From Rhodocollybia butyracea (lineage: Eukaryota > Basidiomycota > Agaricomycetes > Agaricales > Omphalotaceae), in the NCBI GenBank assembly GCA_015501585.1, contig JADNRY010000159.1:82690-146689 (forward strand): a stretch of DNA of 64,000 nucleotides. The letters are read 5' to 3'. Positions 1-13,353 of the stretch are shown piece by piece. Positions within the stretch are counted from its first letter, which is position 1; every line of letters starts with the position of its first letter. The notes beneath the pieces are model-generated. The model searched no databases and was not told where the DNA came from. It saw nothing but the letters and a program-made list of their open reading frames with translations. The position numbers were made by a program, and so were the translations under genes.

Positions 1-1347
1 TCCGAAGCATATGACCGTTAGGAAAGGAAAACTTTCTTGTATCAAGCTTTTCATCTGAGTGGTGTTTTGTTACCTCAAAGGTAACAGCTGGCTCAGTTTA
101 GTCTTCTCTGACGATCCGGGGGGCTTTGGTGTATGAAAGCTTATCGCCTCAGATGAGCGCAGGTCGGTTGGAGGATTACGGAAAGATTTATGACACGGCA
201 TGGGACAATCTTTGCTGAAACGTATGCCCCTTTAACATTTGGAACAGAAGTGGATGAGCTCGAAATTAACTGTGGATCGACCCGAAGCCGAGGCCCGAGT
301 TTTGTCCTCTGCATTCCCACCTCTCCGGAAAATTTTGTTCATATTCTCGCTGGGTCACAAGTGTCCCAATCGATGCTCACGCGCTATCGATTTGCAACCC
401 TCGTTACGTGCTCACCCGCTAACGGTCGGAAATCCTCACTACGGGGAACCGGCCAAGTGAAGCTACAGTTAGCTTCAATTGTACCAATGAAAAAAGTCTT
501 CTACTTCTTTTTTAAGAGCGTTGAGCTACCTATATGTGACATGTCGGGCTGAAGTTAAAAATTCGTTATCATTCAAGAATCGGCGCACTACCGGAGAATA
601 GGTAAAGTTTACCTATCACTATTCTCTTGTCTAGCCTCAACTCAGGTAGAAACTTATCTGGCTCCATCTGAAAGACACCAAGGAACGAAGGAAGGGAGTG
701 AGTTACTCGGCACACGGTCCAAGATCTGAATGCCAGTCACATCAAGTAAACTCATACTCAAATGTCTCCAAATATTTTGACTCAAACGCAAATCAAATAT
801 ACTCAAGACTCACTCCAAATTATACAGGCCAATAGGAAAGTTTCCAGAGAAAATGGATGTCTATAGCATACTACTGCCCGTCACCCTATGGCAGCAAAGA
901 CAGCCCCCTGCATTCCAAAGCCTGGGACATGAAGAGTTGATGAAGAGAATCTTTAGCGTACATAAGCTCTTCAATGATGTCACACACGCCAGTTACTAGT
1001 AACAGTTAGGACTTCTAATCGTTCAAAGCAACGGCTTAATGGGAAGTCTGATTGAGGTACATTGGCGGAATTCTGGGTAATTCCAGAAGGTCGGCGCATT
1101 CTTTCCCCATTTCTGAAAAGACTATCATCTAGTGTTTCGATTTCGGGCTTCAGGTGGAGTTGTCCCTTACTCATCTCTCCACCATTCTTCCCCCACAGGG
1201 GGAAGTATTCCGGAGATCTGCAGAGGTCTGCTGGATGCTATCTGTAGCCTGTAGGAAATGGTAACGTTGACAAGACCATGCTCCACTCTGCCGGCTTTAG
1301 GCTTCTCACATGGAAAACCTGAGATGTTGGTGAGATATATTGAGAGG
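1..1347. other. No supported gene; left-edge intergenic
   Basis: Open frames here (the longest is 190-552, +) have no recognisable domain, no splice-supported continuation and a biased composition. I see no repeat or RNA gene. It may hold the far upstream region of the gene that starts at 1420. Confidence 0.5.
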
Positions 1348-1355
1348 TATAAATA
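1348..1355 (+). promoter_or_regulatory. TATA box (TATAAATA)
   Basis: TATAAATA lies 72 bp upstream of the ATG at 1420, a normal spacing for a TATA-driven fungal gene with a short 5' UTR. Confidence 0.55.
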
Positions 1356-1419
1356 TGCGATTGTCTACCAATATTTCAGCACAGGTACTCCACTACTTTG
1401 CACATCGTTCTCACTCAAC

Positions 1420-3020
1420 ATGTCCGACAAGCCTATTCCCGAAACCGACGCCATCTTTGCCCGTGCTTACGCCAATGCTATCAAAAACTACTTCCAGATT
1501 GATGTTGGCGAACATTACTGTATCCTCACCAGCCCAATTACTCAGCGTGGGATGGCCGCTGGCGATCTCATTTACCCACAAATGACCAACTATCTCATTT
1601 ACAAGTTTGCCGACGCTCTTCAGTTCTCTGACAATCCCACCTACACTGGCGGATCTGCTGGAAGCTACATTGACCAGTTGCAAAGGTATGTATACTCCGG
1701 CCTTTTACCTAACGCTTGCTCACCCTATGTCTCCCTGCAGTTACATCGATTGGGTTGACACGGTGAAACATGAATATCTTTTTGACGATCTGTCCTAATA
1801 TTTTTATTTAGCCATCCAGTCCTTCCCAGGATGTCGTCGACAGGATGAACAAGGCCAGGGATGCAGTCACGGATGCGAGCGTCGGTTATCAGAAGGCTCT
1901 AAAGGCCGGGCAGAAACAATTCAACGAAGACAAAGATCTGTACCCAGACCAGACCTTTTGGCAATGGGCCGCTGATAACTATCTACCTCTTGCCGCCGCC
2001 GACGAGACGCGCAACTCTGCGCAAAGCGAACTCTATGAAGCGATGCAGCTTTTTTACGGCCCTGATGCCCCGCCTTGGGAAGATACATCGATGGCCTTAG
2101 GACTGCGCAAAGTTCCAACTCCCATCCGGGGTAAGCTTTGACAACATCATTTCAATCGATATTTAATAACCTGAGCATTAGTTATAACCAAAAAGGCTTG
2201 GTCGATGATGAGGATCTCATTGCATCGGCCACAAAGTCCGCCAACGGCGGAGTGAAGGCTCGCGCACCGACCATTACTCAGTCAACCATCTATGTACCAA
2301 CATATACTATCGAATCATATAGCAGCACAGTTCAGGATTGGATCTCTAAATCTGCCCACAATGCGCCTCGGGACCAGGTCATTACCATAAATGTTGACAA
2401 GGGAACCACTACGGCCTGGTCGGATTACGGCTTCACACACGTTAGCGGTGGAGGCGACTCCGGGTTCTGGCCATTTTTCTACGCCCGGGTCTATTACGAC
2501 AACCAGTGGGTAACGCGCACATTGGAAACCAGTGGCCGGGAGAACGCCGTCTCTATCACACTGGCCATGATTGGTATCCAGAAATTTGATGTTGAAGCAG
2601 GTCAATGGTGAGTTTTTTTGTCGGCTGATTACAACTCAAATAAGAAATATAAATGCTAGGGATGTCGCTAACATCAAGGCTTTGTTCCCCAATCGTCAAA
2701 CGGGTGCGCCTCCAGACGTCCTGGGTCCCAAATACGCTAAGGTCGTCTCCGTCATCGCTGGATATGACGTCCAGTTGCGGGTCCAGTTCTCGTCTGAAAT
2801 TAGAGACGAAGTCCACAAGATTTACCAAGAGGTTTTGGAAACCCATGGGAGTATGTGTATTTTCGGGTTCGACGTCGGTGGGTCCGATTCGACAACGCGA
2901 GTTGACACCTCGTTTGACAACGTCAAGTGGGACAATGAATCAGGTATGATGAGCCTGACCCCAACCAAAGGCCAGGTTTATCCTACTATCCTTGCCGCTG
3001 TTGCTCAGCGCTTCGATTGA
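1420..3020 (+). CDS. Hypothetical protein, five exons, about 459 residues
   Basis: I do not recognise the family. Five exons join in one frame with GT...AG introns: 1420-1685, 1741-1762, 1812-2130, 2196-2607 and 2660-3020, ending in TGA. The small second exon encodes YIDWVDT, and phases agree at every junction. The ATG at 1420 is chosen because it follows a TATA box by 72 bp and begins the conserved-looking stretch MSDKPIPETDAIFARAY. There is no signal peptide or membrane segment, so a soluble cytosolic protein is likely. The middle is charged and Trp/Tyr rich (FWQWAADNYLPLAA) and the C-terminal half looks beta-rich (GGGDSGFWPFFYARVYYD). The acceptor of exon 4 (AAG at 2193-2195) is the only one that keeps the frame and is the weakest point of the model. 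Confidence 0.75.
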
Positions 3021-3875
3021 ACTCGCGTTCAGGGGATTGATCCATCGATAGCCGCGTCCGTGTTATGATCTGTACTTGTAGTTCCGTTTCTTGAAGTCTT
3101 GAAAATCTATATGCCGATTTTGTGTCAAGTTGAATCAACTGTTGTTTCACCAATATTTTACTGAGTTTTGAAGTGAATCACATTGTAGAGAGCAATTGAC
3201 CCGTTCTGAAGCACAGATAATTGATAAAGAGCTTGGTTCCCGCACTCTTAGTCTCTTATTGGTTTCAAATTCCCATAATATTTGGAGAGTAACTCCAGCA
3301 GCCAGCTGCAAAAACCATTGATGGCATCAAGATGGCATATGCCATATTCAAACAACTGGGAGGGTTTCTCTGGATAGTTGCGGTTTCAGGTTGTGCCCTT
3401 TTTATTTTTATTTATTTTAGGGAAGTATGCGGTAGAAGCTGGCTCTAGGTCGCCGACTTAATCCTCCCTGCTAACTTATGGGAGAGGGATACTAGTGGGA
3501 CCCGCTGTGATCTTTTTGTCAACATATAGTACTTGATTACTAGCTTAAGGTTTGCTTATGGTCCGCTTTCAATTCCTGAGCTCAGCAAGGCTTTCCAGCA
3601 TTTCTTTCAATGCTGTGGAACCCATATTGAGGGGCACTCCCGTACTGAATTTATTCCAGCATCAACTTACTCGAAGCACCTTTGTAAATACTTACTCTAA
3701 ATAAGTACTTAGTACACTTACATGATAGCTTATGATAAGCAGTTTTGAACCACGAGACTTGCGGAACCACTGCGCATAGAGCAAATAGTTGAATTTATAC
3801 AGTCGCCTGTGCAAGGCGGGGTGTTAATCGAGTTTTTGAACTGGAGGTTATTGAAAATCTAGACAATATGAATAA
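3021..3875. other. Intergenic, no feature seen
   Basis: Spacer between the 3' ends of two convergent genes. It is AT-rich with a short T/A-rich run near 3400. I see no coding, RNA or repeat signal. Confidence 0.5.
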
Positions 3876-6800
3876 CTATGCAGAACCAGTGGGCTGAAAG
3901 CGCCTACCGTAACCAGCGTGTTGTTTGCTTCCATGGCTGAAAGAAGTCAACAAACTGCAAAGACATTTTTGATTCCCTGTACCTTCAGTTACCAAGTGCC
4001 ACCAAGTAGCATTCAGCGGGTCAGAGTCTGTCCATCCGGGGATATTTTGGCCATAAGTTTCGCGAGTGCTATACTCAAGTTCAAAAGTGGGTCCGAACTG
4101 AGTCTGATTGTCAAGCTCTGGGTAGGAGTTCACATCACTGAACCAACTTAAGAAAATGTTAGTTGGAGAGAATCACAACACTAAGTAGACAGCCTACGTG
4201 TATGCGTCCATGATATCGAATGTCTGTCAAGACCCGGTAAGTGAATCAATATACAACGTTCATAAGTGTATACACACTGCTGAATCAATCTCGTACACCC
4301 TCTGTTTTGTTGTATCAGTAAGCTAGTGAATCATCGCAGGAAAAAGCACTTGCAAAGCCACTGTTCAAATCTGTAAGAGGCGTGATTGAAGGCGTGATCC
4401 AGGCTGTAGTGAGAGCATTTTCGGCGTTCATGACTGTCCCATTGTTAGCATAAAAGATCTGTTTGAAAAATTGGCTAAGCAAAGGAAGACAGACACTTAA
4501 ATACAATTACGAACTGTGAATTCATCCTCATGAGTATGTCCCCAGAAAATATCTACAAGGAGTACTCAGGATTTTGTTTGTTCACAAGACAATAAAACCT
4601 ACTGGCGATGACATGAGGCGAATACCTGTCAACACTATTGAAGGCGCACATTATACCAGCCAACAAATTTCAAAGTAATGTGGCGTACATTTGGTAGAAG
4701 AGATTAGTGGGGTTCAGAAGTGGATCCGAATCATCCCATCCACTGAGGACATGACCAATGATCCAAACTTTCATTAATAGGCAGAATCAATGAGTTGTTT
4801 TTGGCAGTTTGTGTAGGACCAGTGGCCCACATACCTCTTTCTCCTGCATCTTCAGCTTCCTGCAGCTCATCCGTCAGCATTCTCAACATTCCCGATACAT
4901 CTCCAAGATTTCATCAGGGCATTGTCACCAGTAGAGACTTAAAGTTGACATACCAGGGTTTGTCATGTCGATATAGTTGTAGAAATTGTTCCTTTGTCAA
5001 TCTAGTCAGAGAAGGGAAATATGGAGTAAAAATCAGTCATACGTGAACCCTATAATAAAGTCCAACATAAACAAACATTGACTGCGAAATTCTTTTGGAA
5101 CACAAGACTTACAAAGATTGGTATTCAAGGAAATCACCCGCAGGCCATCAGATCTCTGGACTGAATATGCTGCATAGTGGGTCTTTGCTGCCTGTACAAC
5201 GGAATCACCCAACCAGCCTTCATCCTCCCATAAAGCGGCAACATGATCGTAGTTCCTGCAAATCACAGGCAGCAGTGAGCACTAAGAATCAAAGAACCTG
5301 TACCCAGTCCATGAGATATACCCACCAGCTGAATTGGTTAGGCCTGGGGCATCAAAAGAGTTGGACGAAGCCTGGCCACTGCAAGAGAACATTAATATAC
5401 CACTTAGATAGAAAAATCATAAGATCCATACGAGCTGTAGCTGTCATGGTTTCCAAGAGTAGCATAGACTGGTCCAGAAAGGAGAGTCCGCTTGAACAGA
5501 TCGTACAACACGACCTGTACACTTCCAGATGAGCAGTTCCCTATCGATCATAATATGAAATAACTGACCTCAGCATACTCCACGTATTCTCTTTTCAAGT
5601 TGTATTTAGCCCCAACAGGAGGGAAACCAATTTGAGCCATACCTAGACAGCTGGAAATCACTATCGTGCGAAACAAGGTCTCCAGTGAAGATCATGAAAT
5701 CGAATGGAGCATCTTTCGTATTGGCTAGGACAGGGATGACTTCTAAAGCGGCAAGCCCGAGTGCATATGGCGTGTCACTGTCAACAGCCAACGTTTCCGT
5801 TACTAAACAGGAATGAGCAAGGATACATATGGAATCGAACGCACCAGAGGTAGGAGCCAAAACGAGGGGCTGGGAATGTGATGTGATCTGGGTTAGATGT
5901 ATTGAAATTGTTTGCTCTGCAGCAGAGGCCCTTGGTGCAGGAAGCTAAGGAGAATTTTTTGATTCTAGCTTAGCACTTGTTGCTAGTGATACTAATGATC
6001 CCCTTACCTTCTGAACCCTGTATTACGAAAAAAAATGTTGATTAAAAGTGCATTTTGTATTAACGCTGCACACCATGACTTACTGTAGCGTATCCTGCAG
6101 ACAATTGAGATAATGATCAGACATAAGAGGTGTTATTGACTTACTAGGATCGAGATGGAAATCCGACAAATGTAAAACTTTGAGGCGCTTCCCGCTCGGT
6201 TTTTTGGGGGTTGGAAGAGGGTTGGGCTTGGGTTTTGCGAACCACCCCGTTAAATCCAACGGAGTCGTTGGTGGAAGCGGACAGACGCCGAAAAAGTTCT
6301 GACAGATCATCTAGACAAGATAATCAATCAACTCAAGTCCGATCCGAGTCGTTACAACATAACATACCTGACCATCCAAACCGCCTACATCAGCTTGCGC
6401 ATAAACTTGTGTAACAACGTTTCCCATATCGTTCGGCCCATAGGTCTGACTGCACGTAGAAGTAAGATCGAACACATTGCAAAGTTCGATGGCGAAAGCC
6501 GGGCCCTGCGAGGGGGCAGCCAAGAAGAGAAACTTGGCAACTTCGAGTGAAGCAACGCATTTAGCGCAATCGGTGTCGAGAATGGTACTGTTTGCGATGG
6601 AATTGAGCTGGGTGATAGCCGATTGGAGCAACTTGGCGGAAGACACGGGTGCTGGGAGGGGATGAGGATCCTTCGTGTCGGTAGTTGGTATATCGTCCGG
6701 GTTCGTCAGCTCCAAAGGATAGATTTCATGCTAGTAAGCCCGAAAGGTAAATCAGATTGATTTTGAGATACCAAACTAGCGGTTATGCTTACGGTGACAG

Positions 6801-7037
6801 GATCAGAGATGATTGGTTGTGGCTTTAGTCGCTCCGGTTAGATAGAGTTCTGTATAGGTAACCGAAACTGAACATTACCTGCGCAGATGTAGCAGTCGGA
6901 TCGTTGTAATATTTCGAAAATATGGAGGTAGGGAATTTGCCATCGGCAGTAAACACTGTTGTAGGGAAACCTGAGGCGGACGCTGCAGCCACCGTCAAAG
7001 AAGGCAGCACGAACGCAGAGAGAACAAGGAGCGCCAT
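3876..7037 (-). CDS. Secreted acid-sphingomyelinase-like phosphodiesterase (saposin B + calcineurin-like phosphoesterase)
   Basis: Predicted secreted zinc phosphodiesterase of the acid sphingomyelinase family, which cleaves sphingomyelin-type phosphosphingolipids to ceramide and a phosphorylated head group. The gene is read on the minus strand in many short exons. The N-terminus (start 7037) is a signal peptide, MALLVLSAFVLPSLTVAAAS. A saposin-B segment with spaced Cys follows (DTDCAKCVASLE...CNVF...CSQTYGP, 6715-6311), then CQNFFGVCPLPP. Metallophosphatase motifs come in order: SDFHLDP (about 6150), GLCCR (about 5925), FTGDLVSHD (about 5685), ATLGNHDSY (about 5455), GHVLSGWD (about 4765) and FWGHTHEDE (about 4545). 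A typical family C-terminus follows (LNATWWHLVTE, about 3990). All metal ligands appear present. The exact boundary of the last exon is uncertain. Substrate choice in fungi is inferred from the family, not shown. Confidence 0.88.
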
Positions 7038-7077
7038 TCGAAAGGAAGGAGCAAGTAAACAATCGCGTTCAACTTGG

Positions 7078-7085
7078 TATTTATA
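7078..7085 (-). promoter_or_regulatory. TATA box of the phosphodiesterase gene
   Basis: TATAAATA on the minus strand, about 40 bp upstream of the ATG at 7037. Confidence 0.55.
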
Positions 7086-10000
7086 AGACTTTGTCCACAT
7101 GATAATCCGCGATTATGTTGAACAATGTGTGAGAGAGACGCATGTTCATGGCGTATCGAAATGATGCCTGCCTTTGAAAAAGCTCCTGTGTGTCACGCTC
7201 CCGTAACTTAGTAGCCAATTATAGGTTCGGGAGAATAAGATTAAGATCATTAGCCTGCTCAGAGCCTGTTGGCAGCTTGTACAAAGGCATGAGAGTAGAT
7301 GTTGCGATTTCTCGCTCAAAATTATTTGTTTCCTGAAAGATTGGCAGCCCCTGTTCAGCTGACTGTTGATATTATGTCCCCAATCCACAAAAAGAGGAAG
7401 ATCGAGGGACAAGATCTAGTCCTTATTATGGACTTGAACGGTAAGTTTTTGTCTTATGGATTCAGTACCAATGTATGACATGAATAGTAACTGTACTGAC
7501 CAGGTGCCAACAGCCCCTTTCATTAGTATTCATCGTATCAATTCAGCAGGTCAAACTACTCGAGCATTGTCCTTGACCGCGCACACAAAAAGGCTATAGA
7601 GTAGTTTCGCCGTATAGAGATATTAACTGACTAAGGTTGGACGTTGATAACTTGATAATCAGCGGGTTTTGCGGCAGAAGCATAAAACCTTGATGTTATC
7701 TCGTGGTATTGAAGATTTTTTGGTTCGCGGGTGTACCTATGTACATGGATTGCATACAAGAGTCTTCTCATTGGTTATGCGCCGAATCTGTAGATTGATT
7801 TTATCATCCTGCTGTAAAATCTGGCCGATCCATCTGGATATGACTTACAAACGAGCATCCCAACGGATTTCGTGAGAACCGAGTGAATCTTGTCCATTTC
7901 CTCTGCAGCGGTGGCAGAGGCCCATTATGAGCGAAATCTCCTGTTGTGAGTTTGCGAGTGCGCAACAACTCTTCTCACATGAGAAAAGAGCTCCAGCTGT
8001 GTAGCTAGTGGTAGGAGAGATTCTCGTGCGATAACAATACCGTGCCTTTAATTCTCGATTAGCCATGACACCCCAACATCGGCTTCTTCTCTTCATCTTG
8101 GCCGTAGATCCCCGTTCTCTTCGGCTTTGAATTGCAGGGAATACAATATAACATTGAACCAATGATAACCAGAGGACGGGATAGCGTGAGTTCAAAATCA
8201 CAGCAGCCGTTTCCAAACATTCTCGCAGACGGAGGACCGATTGGTTCAGTCCAGAGTCGAAAGAGGATGCCAGGAAAGGAAAGCGCGTGAAGATGGACGA
8301 GCTAGTAAACAAGAGAGTTGATAGGGAGGTGTAGACATCGTTGTATTGCGTGTAATTTCTTGAGACACAGAGATATATCCTTGACTATGTGAAGAGCTCA
8401 GTCCTTCACCTCTCCAGAAGCATATCCGCGTCATGCACCAATGGAAACCAGCTAGACTAAACAACGTCGCGCCAGATACTGACTGAGGAAGTTGCGTGGC
8501 GTACCAATTTCTTGTTTAGTCGGCATATGGGCTTGGTGAAAATCCCTCCAATTCCTCTGCTCGCTAGTAGCATCCTATCTTTTCTGATCCTCTACCAACC
8601 CGCTTCACGATGCTTGAGATTGAGTACTTGATTTCAAAAGGATATGCAAGTAGAAAAACGAGGTGAGCATATTTGACTTGTCAAGCTAAGAGCAGAATTG
8701 TGACTCTAGTCGATTTAGACGATGCAAGAAGCAGAGGAAATAACGAGCGTTGGTATTGGCGACAGAGAAGGCCCAAGCGTGAAATCGCAGAAGAAGAGGG
8801 CTGTCAGCGTGATCGGCAAAGAGTCCGAAGGATGACTCTTGGACATGTCACGTTTTTACTAGGCGCCCACCCTCCCATTCCATCAACTCCTTGACTACGA
8901 CTTGCGGTGGATATCGATAAATGGGCGAATGGTGGATTCATAGTCGGAATGGAACGTAGGAACTGAATGAACGACGTGACCACGAGTTTCGACTTGGTTT
9001 TCGCGGAAAACCAACTCGTTTGAACAGCCGGGTCGTTGGTAGCGAACCTCGTTGTTCAAATTTGCGTGCTCAGTCACATAATCTATACAGTGCGTATGCT
9101 TCCCACTGCTTTTGGCAGGATAGATACGTCTTTCTCACAGCACTATCCCTAGAGATAATCAATAACTTCACGGATGTCCTGTACATGTCCTCGTTTATCC
9201 GACTTTCACGCGCAGTATCCTTCAAGCCTTAGTACTCTAATTGATCGTTGTACCATCCTCCATTGCGGCAACTTCTGCTACCATCGAACCTTTGAGCTTT
9301 AGCAACGGTACTCAGCGCTCAGTCATCGAACCCTACTCCTTGTTAATCGCTGTACGCACGTGGATATCAGCTATCAGGCTATGCAGACATGGATCGTCGC
9401 GCGTCAAGCTTCAAAACTTCAAGTCTCAAGGCCTCAAGCTTTCAAGGCCTCACGGAATGTTCAGTCCTGGAAGTCGTTAACGCAACTATCCTCTATCTAA
9501 AACTCAAAGCTTCAAAGGTTTACGGCCTCCTTTGCCAATTTAGCAGTTCTGAGAAAATCAACGATATCGACTTCTTGTGAGCATACCTCCTTTGCCTCGT
9601 ATTGTTAGTACTATTACTTCCTCTTGGTCATAGCAGGTGCAGGCCTCAACACCGCGCAGGTCTATATGGTGTCTCCCAATACCCGATTCCCCGCTCTGGT
9701 GGTACGTTCACGACCACAGGGAGTAGTCTTGTGCCTGGACAAAGTTTTACAAACTTCCCAAAGCCTGTAACCGTCATCACCTTCATATGCCCTGTCCCTC
9801 GATCACGACCCAAGTTGTTGACATTCTTCGAAGCTTATAATATGTGCGATTCCAGCGTCGATCGAAACATTTGACCTCCCGCCGATTGTACTAGACTCAG
9901 GTACTTACCTTCCGACTCGTACTACTCGGTTTGCGGTCTAATATCACAGCCGTTGGTCAGCGCTATTGATTTCTTGTGAGTACCTCTTCTAGCGTATTTT

Positions 10001-10418
10001 CTTTCGTTGCGGGCTAGAGCTGGACTTGGAGCTGGACAGTGCTTATCGCAGCCATAGCTGTTGTACGGAGTACGATACCCTCGTAGATTTAATTAAAACT
10101 CAATTCCAGTGGTTGCGCTGGAGTTTGTATTCCTGGCTGTTTTGCTGTGTTCTCTGATAGTGTTTATATAGATTCTCTACCTGTCTGAAATGCCATATAT
10201 AGTACCTGGTTCCTGGTTTTCGCTCAGGGGGAGTAGAGCGCTTGATTGTTGAACAGCAATCTCCTTGGAAGCGACTAGACAGTCGAAGAAGCTTAACAGC
10301 TCGGGATCTTTGTAGCTTAGCGTCATGAACGTTCGAGTGGCAATTGGTAAACTTTACCTGTGAGAAAGTCTATACTAGTACCTTTAGGCCACGTGCGGCC
10401 GTAAGTCAACAGCTTTCT
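7086..10418. other. Long intergenic region, no supported gene
   Basis: Both strands have only short open frames without domains or convincing intron continuations. Around 9400-9470 there is a run of short CAAGGCCTCAAG-like repeats. The rightmost part should contain the promoter of the GTPase gene. I see no transposon ends, rRNA or tRNA. Confidence 0.45.
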
Positions 10419-12806
10419 ATGAGTGATATATCTATAGCAAGCACCTCTCTTCCTCCCTCAGACCTTTCATCGATGTCTACTTCCATTGATGATCCCTTGC
10501 TTTCTCCAGCATTCTCAACTGGAAGCTCCTCATTTCGCCCATACGGCAGTGAACAAGATCTAACTTCATCTACAGACGATATCCTCAAATCCTGTAACAG
10601 GTAAAATGCGCCCTTTCTGATTACATGATGGATTGCTGAAAACTTGCTTTCGCAGGTTTCGTATCCTTGTTCTTGGCAAAGTTAGCTCGTTGGACCTTAG
10701 TGAAATGTATACTGGGCTTTAACGGAGTTCATATTCAGTCAGGAGCCGGAAAGTCTTCATTAATTAATGCAACTTTTGGGGTCAACGTCGCAGTATGTGT
10801 AGTGTACCCCTTGGTGCTGGTTATATATTTACTAAAAAATGGGTTACAGAATGTATCACACGAGATATCCGGGGTGTCGGACATTCATACCGAGATTACA
10901 TTTGAAGAGAATAGCAAGTTCATTTTGCACGACTCTCAAGGATTCGTGGCGGGGGAGACTCAGAATTACGACACGGTTCAGAAATTTATCATGGACAGGG
11001 CGAAGGAGCGGGAACTGAAAGATCGACTCCACGCAATCTGGTGAGCTTTCAAAAAATACTACTTCTGAATGATACCGCTAAGTAATGCAAAATTCAGGTT
11101 TTGCATGGAAGTCCCTACTGAGAATGGCGCCCTTTTTGAAAAAGCCGACGAGACTTTTCTTGCTCTTGATATCAAAAGCGGTACTATGACTTTCGAGTTT
11201 CTAGAATTCAACCCTCCGAGTCCTGATGAATTCCTGCCACAGTTCCAGTTGTGGTGGTGTTCACCAAATACGACCTTCTTATTCGTAAGTTTGAGAGGGA
11301 AGCTGACGACGATATTGGGGACGAAGAGCTGGAAACAATGGTAAACCAGAAAGCCGAAGAGTTTTACAATAACGCATGCGTTCTCCCGCTGAAGAGAATC
11401 ACTGAGAAACGAAGGGCCCCTATCACGCATGTCAGAGTCTCTAGTAAGTTAACCCCTTGCATACGAGTGGTTGGGGCTCACATTGTGTTATCACAGAAAA
11501 GCCTAGATACAGTGATACTCTCGCTAATCTCGCGATCGAGACACAGAAGCACTTGGATAGGCATGTGTCGGTTCTGTGGCAATCGGCTCAACGTGCCAGT
11601 GTAGATGAGAAGATAAATGGCTGTATTGCGTACGTGAAGTATTTTGGCAACGAACGACTCTTTTCTCACTTGATGATATTTATTTAGAGTGGGAAAAAGA
11701 AGTGGGTGTACAACCAAACCTACGCGGAAGCGTCCCCGTCTCAAAAATATTGTTAGAATACTGGCGAAGTTTAGCATCAAGTCTCCACTTCCCAGGTAAA
11801 ACCTTGCAACAGTGTTTGTACCGGATCCACGACGATGTGCTTGAAGTTTGGAACTTCAATGATCCCTCACTTGTTCGTACACTTTTTAAGTTACTTGCAT
11901 GAGTAACCCAAGCTGAGGTATCGTGTGCCCCATTAGCATCTCAAATCGCGAAAGTTCAAAACCATGATGGCTTTTCTAGTAGACGACCTACATGAAAGCA
12001 GTCCGAAGAACAGGAAGAGATCGATGTAGAGAAAATTTTAATACATTGAGACTTTTAACTGACAAAGACCTCAGCTCTTTCAATGACGCGTATGATGCGG
12101 TTGCAGCTCTTCCTATTATACCGCCTGTGGCATTGGGGGCTGCTGCTGGACTTGTTGTTGTTCAATGGATTATGCAGGTATACCAGGAAATGTAAGTGCC
12201 GGTTGAATTAAACACTGTGCAAAGGCTTATTCAGTAGTTCTACAGTCCCAGTATCCTCCGCCTCCTGATGGGATACATATGTGGTCTGTTTTGTGATTTA
12301 ATCTTCCATGGCGGCCTGATCTCTTAAGAAAATATTTCTCAGATCTCACCAGTGTCCTACAATGCCTCTTTTGGATTATGCAAGGAGAAGGTCAGTCTAC
12401 CGAGGTGGATTGGCCTTTCATTGGCCTAGCAATGGAAGAATATGAGAGTACCGGGGCTCGAAACACAATACATGCAGAGATTTGGCATTTTGTGAAGCCC
12501 AACACACTGTTCCGGCTGAAACAGAAGGCTGAAGCTCTGGATAAGCTGGACCACATGTTGCAGAATGCCGAGAGAGACGAACCTCCAGAAAAACTGGACT
12601 ATATTTTGGAGCATGCCCAGAAAGATGAACCCCTGGAAAAATCCAACAGTATTTTGGATAATGAAGAGAAAGATGAACCTCTGGAAAAACTTGACCGTAT
12701 TTTACAGAATGTCCGGTTTAAAGCAGAGAATCTTGGGCCAAGTCCAAGGCTATCCCTAGCTTTTGCAGAGTCGGATCAGTTCGCTTTTGATGTGTTCTCG
12801 TTTTGA
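10419..12806 (+). CDS. P-loop GTPase, basidiomycete-expanded G-domain family
   Basis: Predicted GTP-binding protein of a family common in mushroom genomes; cellular role unknown. Exons that keep frame: 10419-10600, 10656-10680, 10739-10792, 10850-11040, 11098-11180, 11243-11443, 11497-11629, 11688-11701, 11757-11872, 11937-12025, 12075-12191, 12246-12283 and 12343-12806. The 14-nt exon at 11688 joins VGKR to KYWRSL. G1 is GKSGAGKSS, assembled across an intron; G3 is HDSQGF; G4 is TKYD. A Ser/Thr-rich N-terminus (MSDISIASTSLPPSD) precedes the G domain. The C-terminal part has a hydrophobic stretch (IPPVALGAAAGLVVVQW) and MGYICDLT, then an acidic repeat. A start at ATG 10419 gives the typical N-terminus. 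I see no disabling mutation, so this is probably a live host gene. Confidence 0.85.
12543..12713 (+). repeat. 48-bp in-frame tandem repeat (3.5 copies) in the GTPase tail
   Basis: Units of 16 residues at 12543, 12591, 12639 and a partial one at 12687 follow KLDxILxNxxKDEPLE. The heptad-like spacing of Leu/Ile with acidic residues suggests a helical or coiled-coil extension. Units differ at several positions, so the repeat is not brand new. Confidence 0.85.
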
Positions 12807-13345
12807 TTTAAGTATTCCAAGTCCTGTTGAGCATGACTTAGGCCGTTTGATGGATTAGGGATACATATGGCTGGTCGGACTAATTTAATGCTGATGTGTG
12901 GTATTTTCTGGAAAATACTATGTACTGATATCTAAATTTGTTGCACTTGATTTTATGCTCAGGAATCATTGTCATAAAATTTTTATCCCACATTCTAATT
13001 TCTCCAATTGCAGTCCAGCCAGATGAGTCTCGCAGAGTCTCACGGATACATCTGGCTCAAGTAAATAGCTAACTGGACTTGACTTCCACTAAACTCACTG
13101 AGGGTGGTCAATGTTTTTATTCCAGTCTCCTCCAACATCAATCATGGTGCTATCAAATGGCCGCCTCCTCAGACCATATATTTGGATTCAAAGGTGGGCA
13201 CCAGAATGGGGAAAGTTCAGAGGGTGTCCATGAATTTTTTATTATATCACTATGTATTTTGTCCTTAAGCTTATTTACCCACCCCTTGCCCACCACCCTC
13301 CTCCCTACCAGATAGGGAAGGAGATTCTCATGCCTACATAAGTGC
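12807..13345. other. Spacer, nothing recognised
   Basis: No gene or complete element seen between the GTPase stop codon and the first hAT MITE. Confidence 0.45.
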
Positions 13346-13353
13346 TCTCAATA

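Noticed and set aside
190..552. 120-codon frame at the left edge
   Set aside because: No domain, no splice-supported extension, and an overlapping alternative frame of equal quality.
7845..8312. 155-codon minus-strand frame
   Set aside because: Arg/Ser/Cys-rich, no recognisable motif, no promoter or neighbouring exons. Probably chance.
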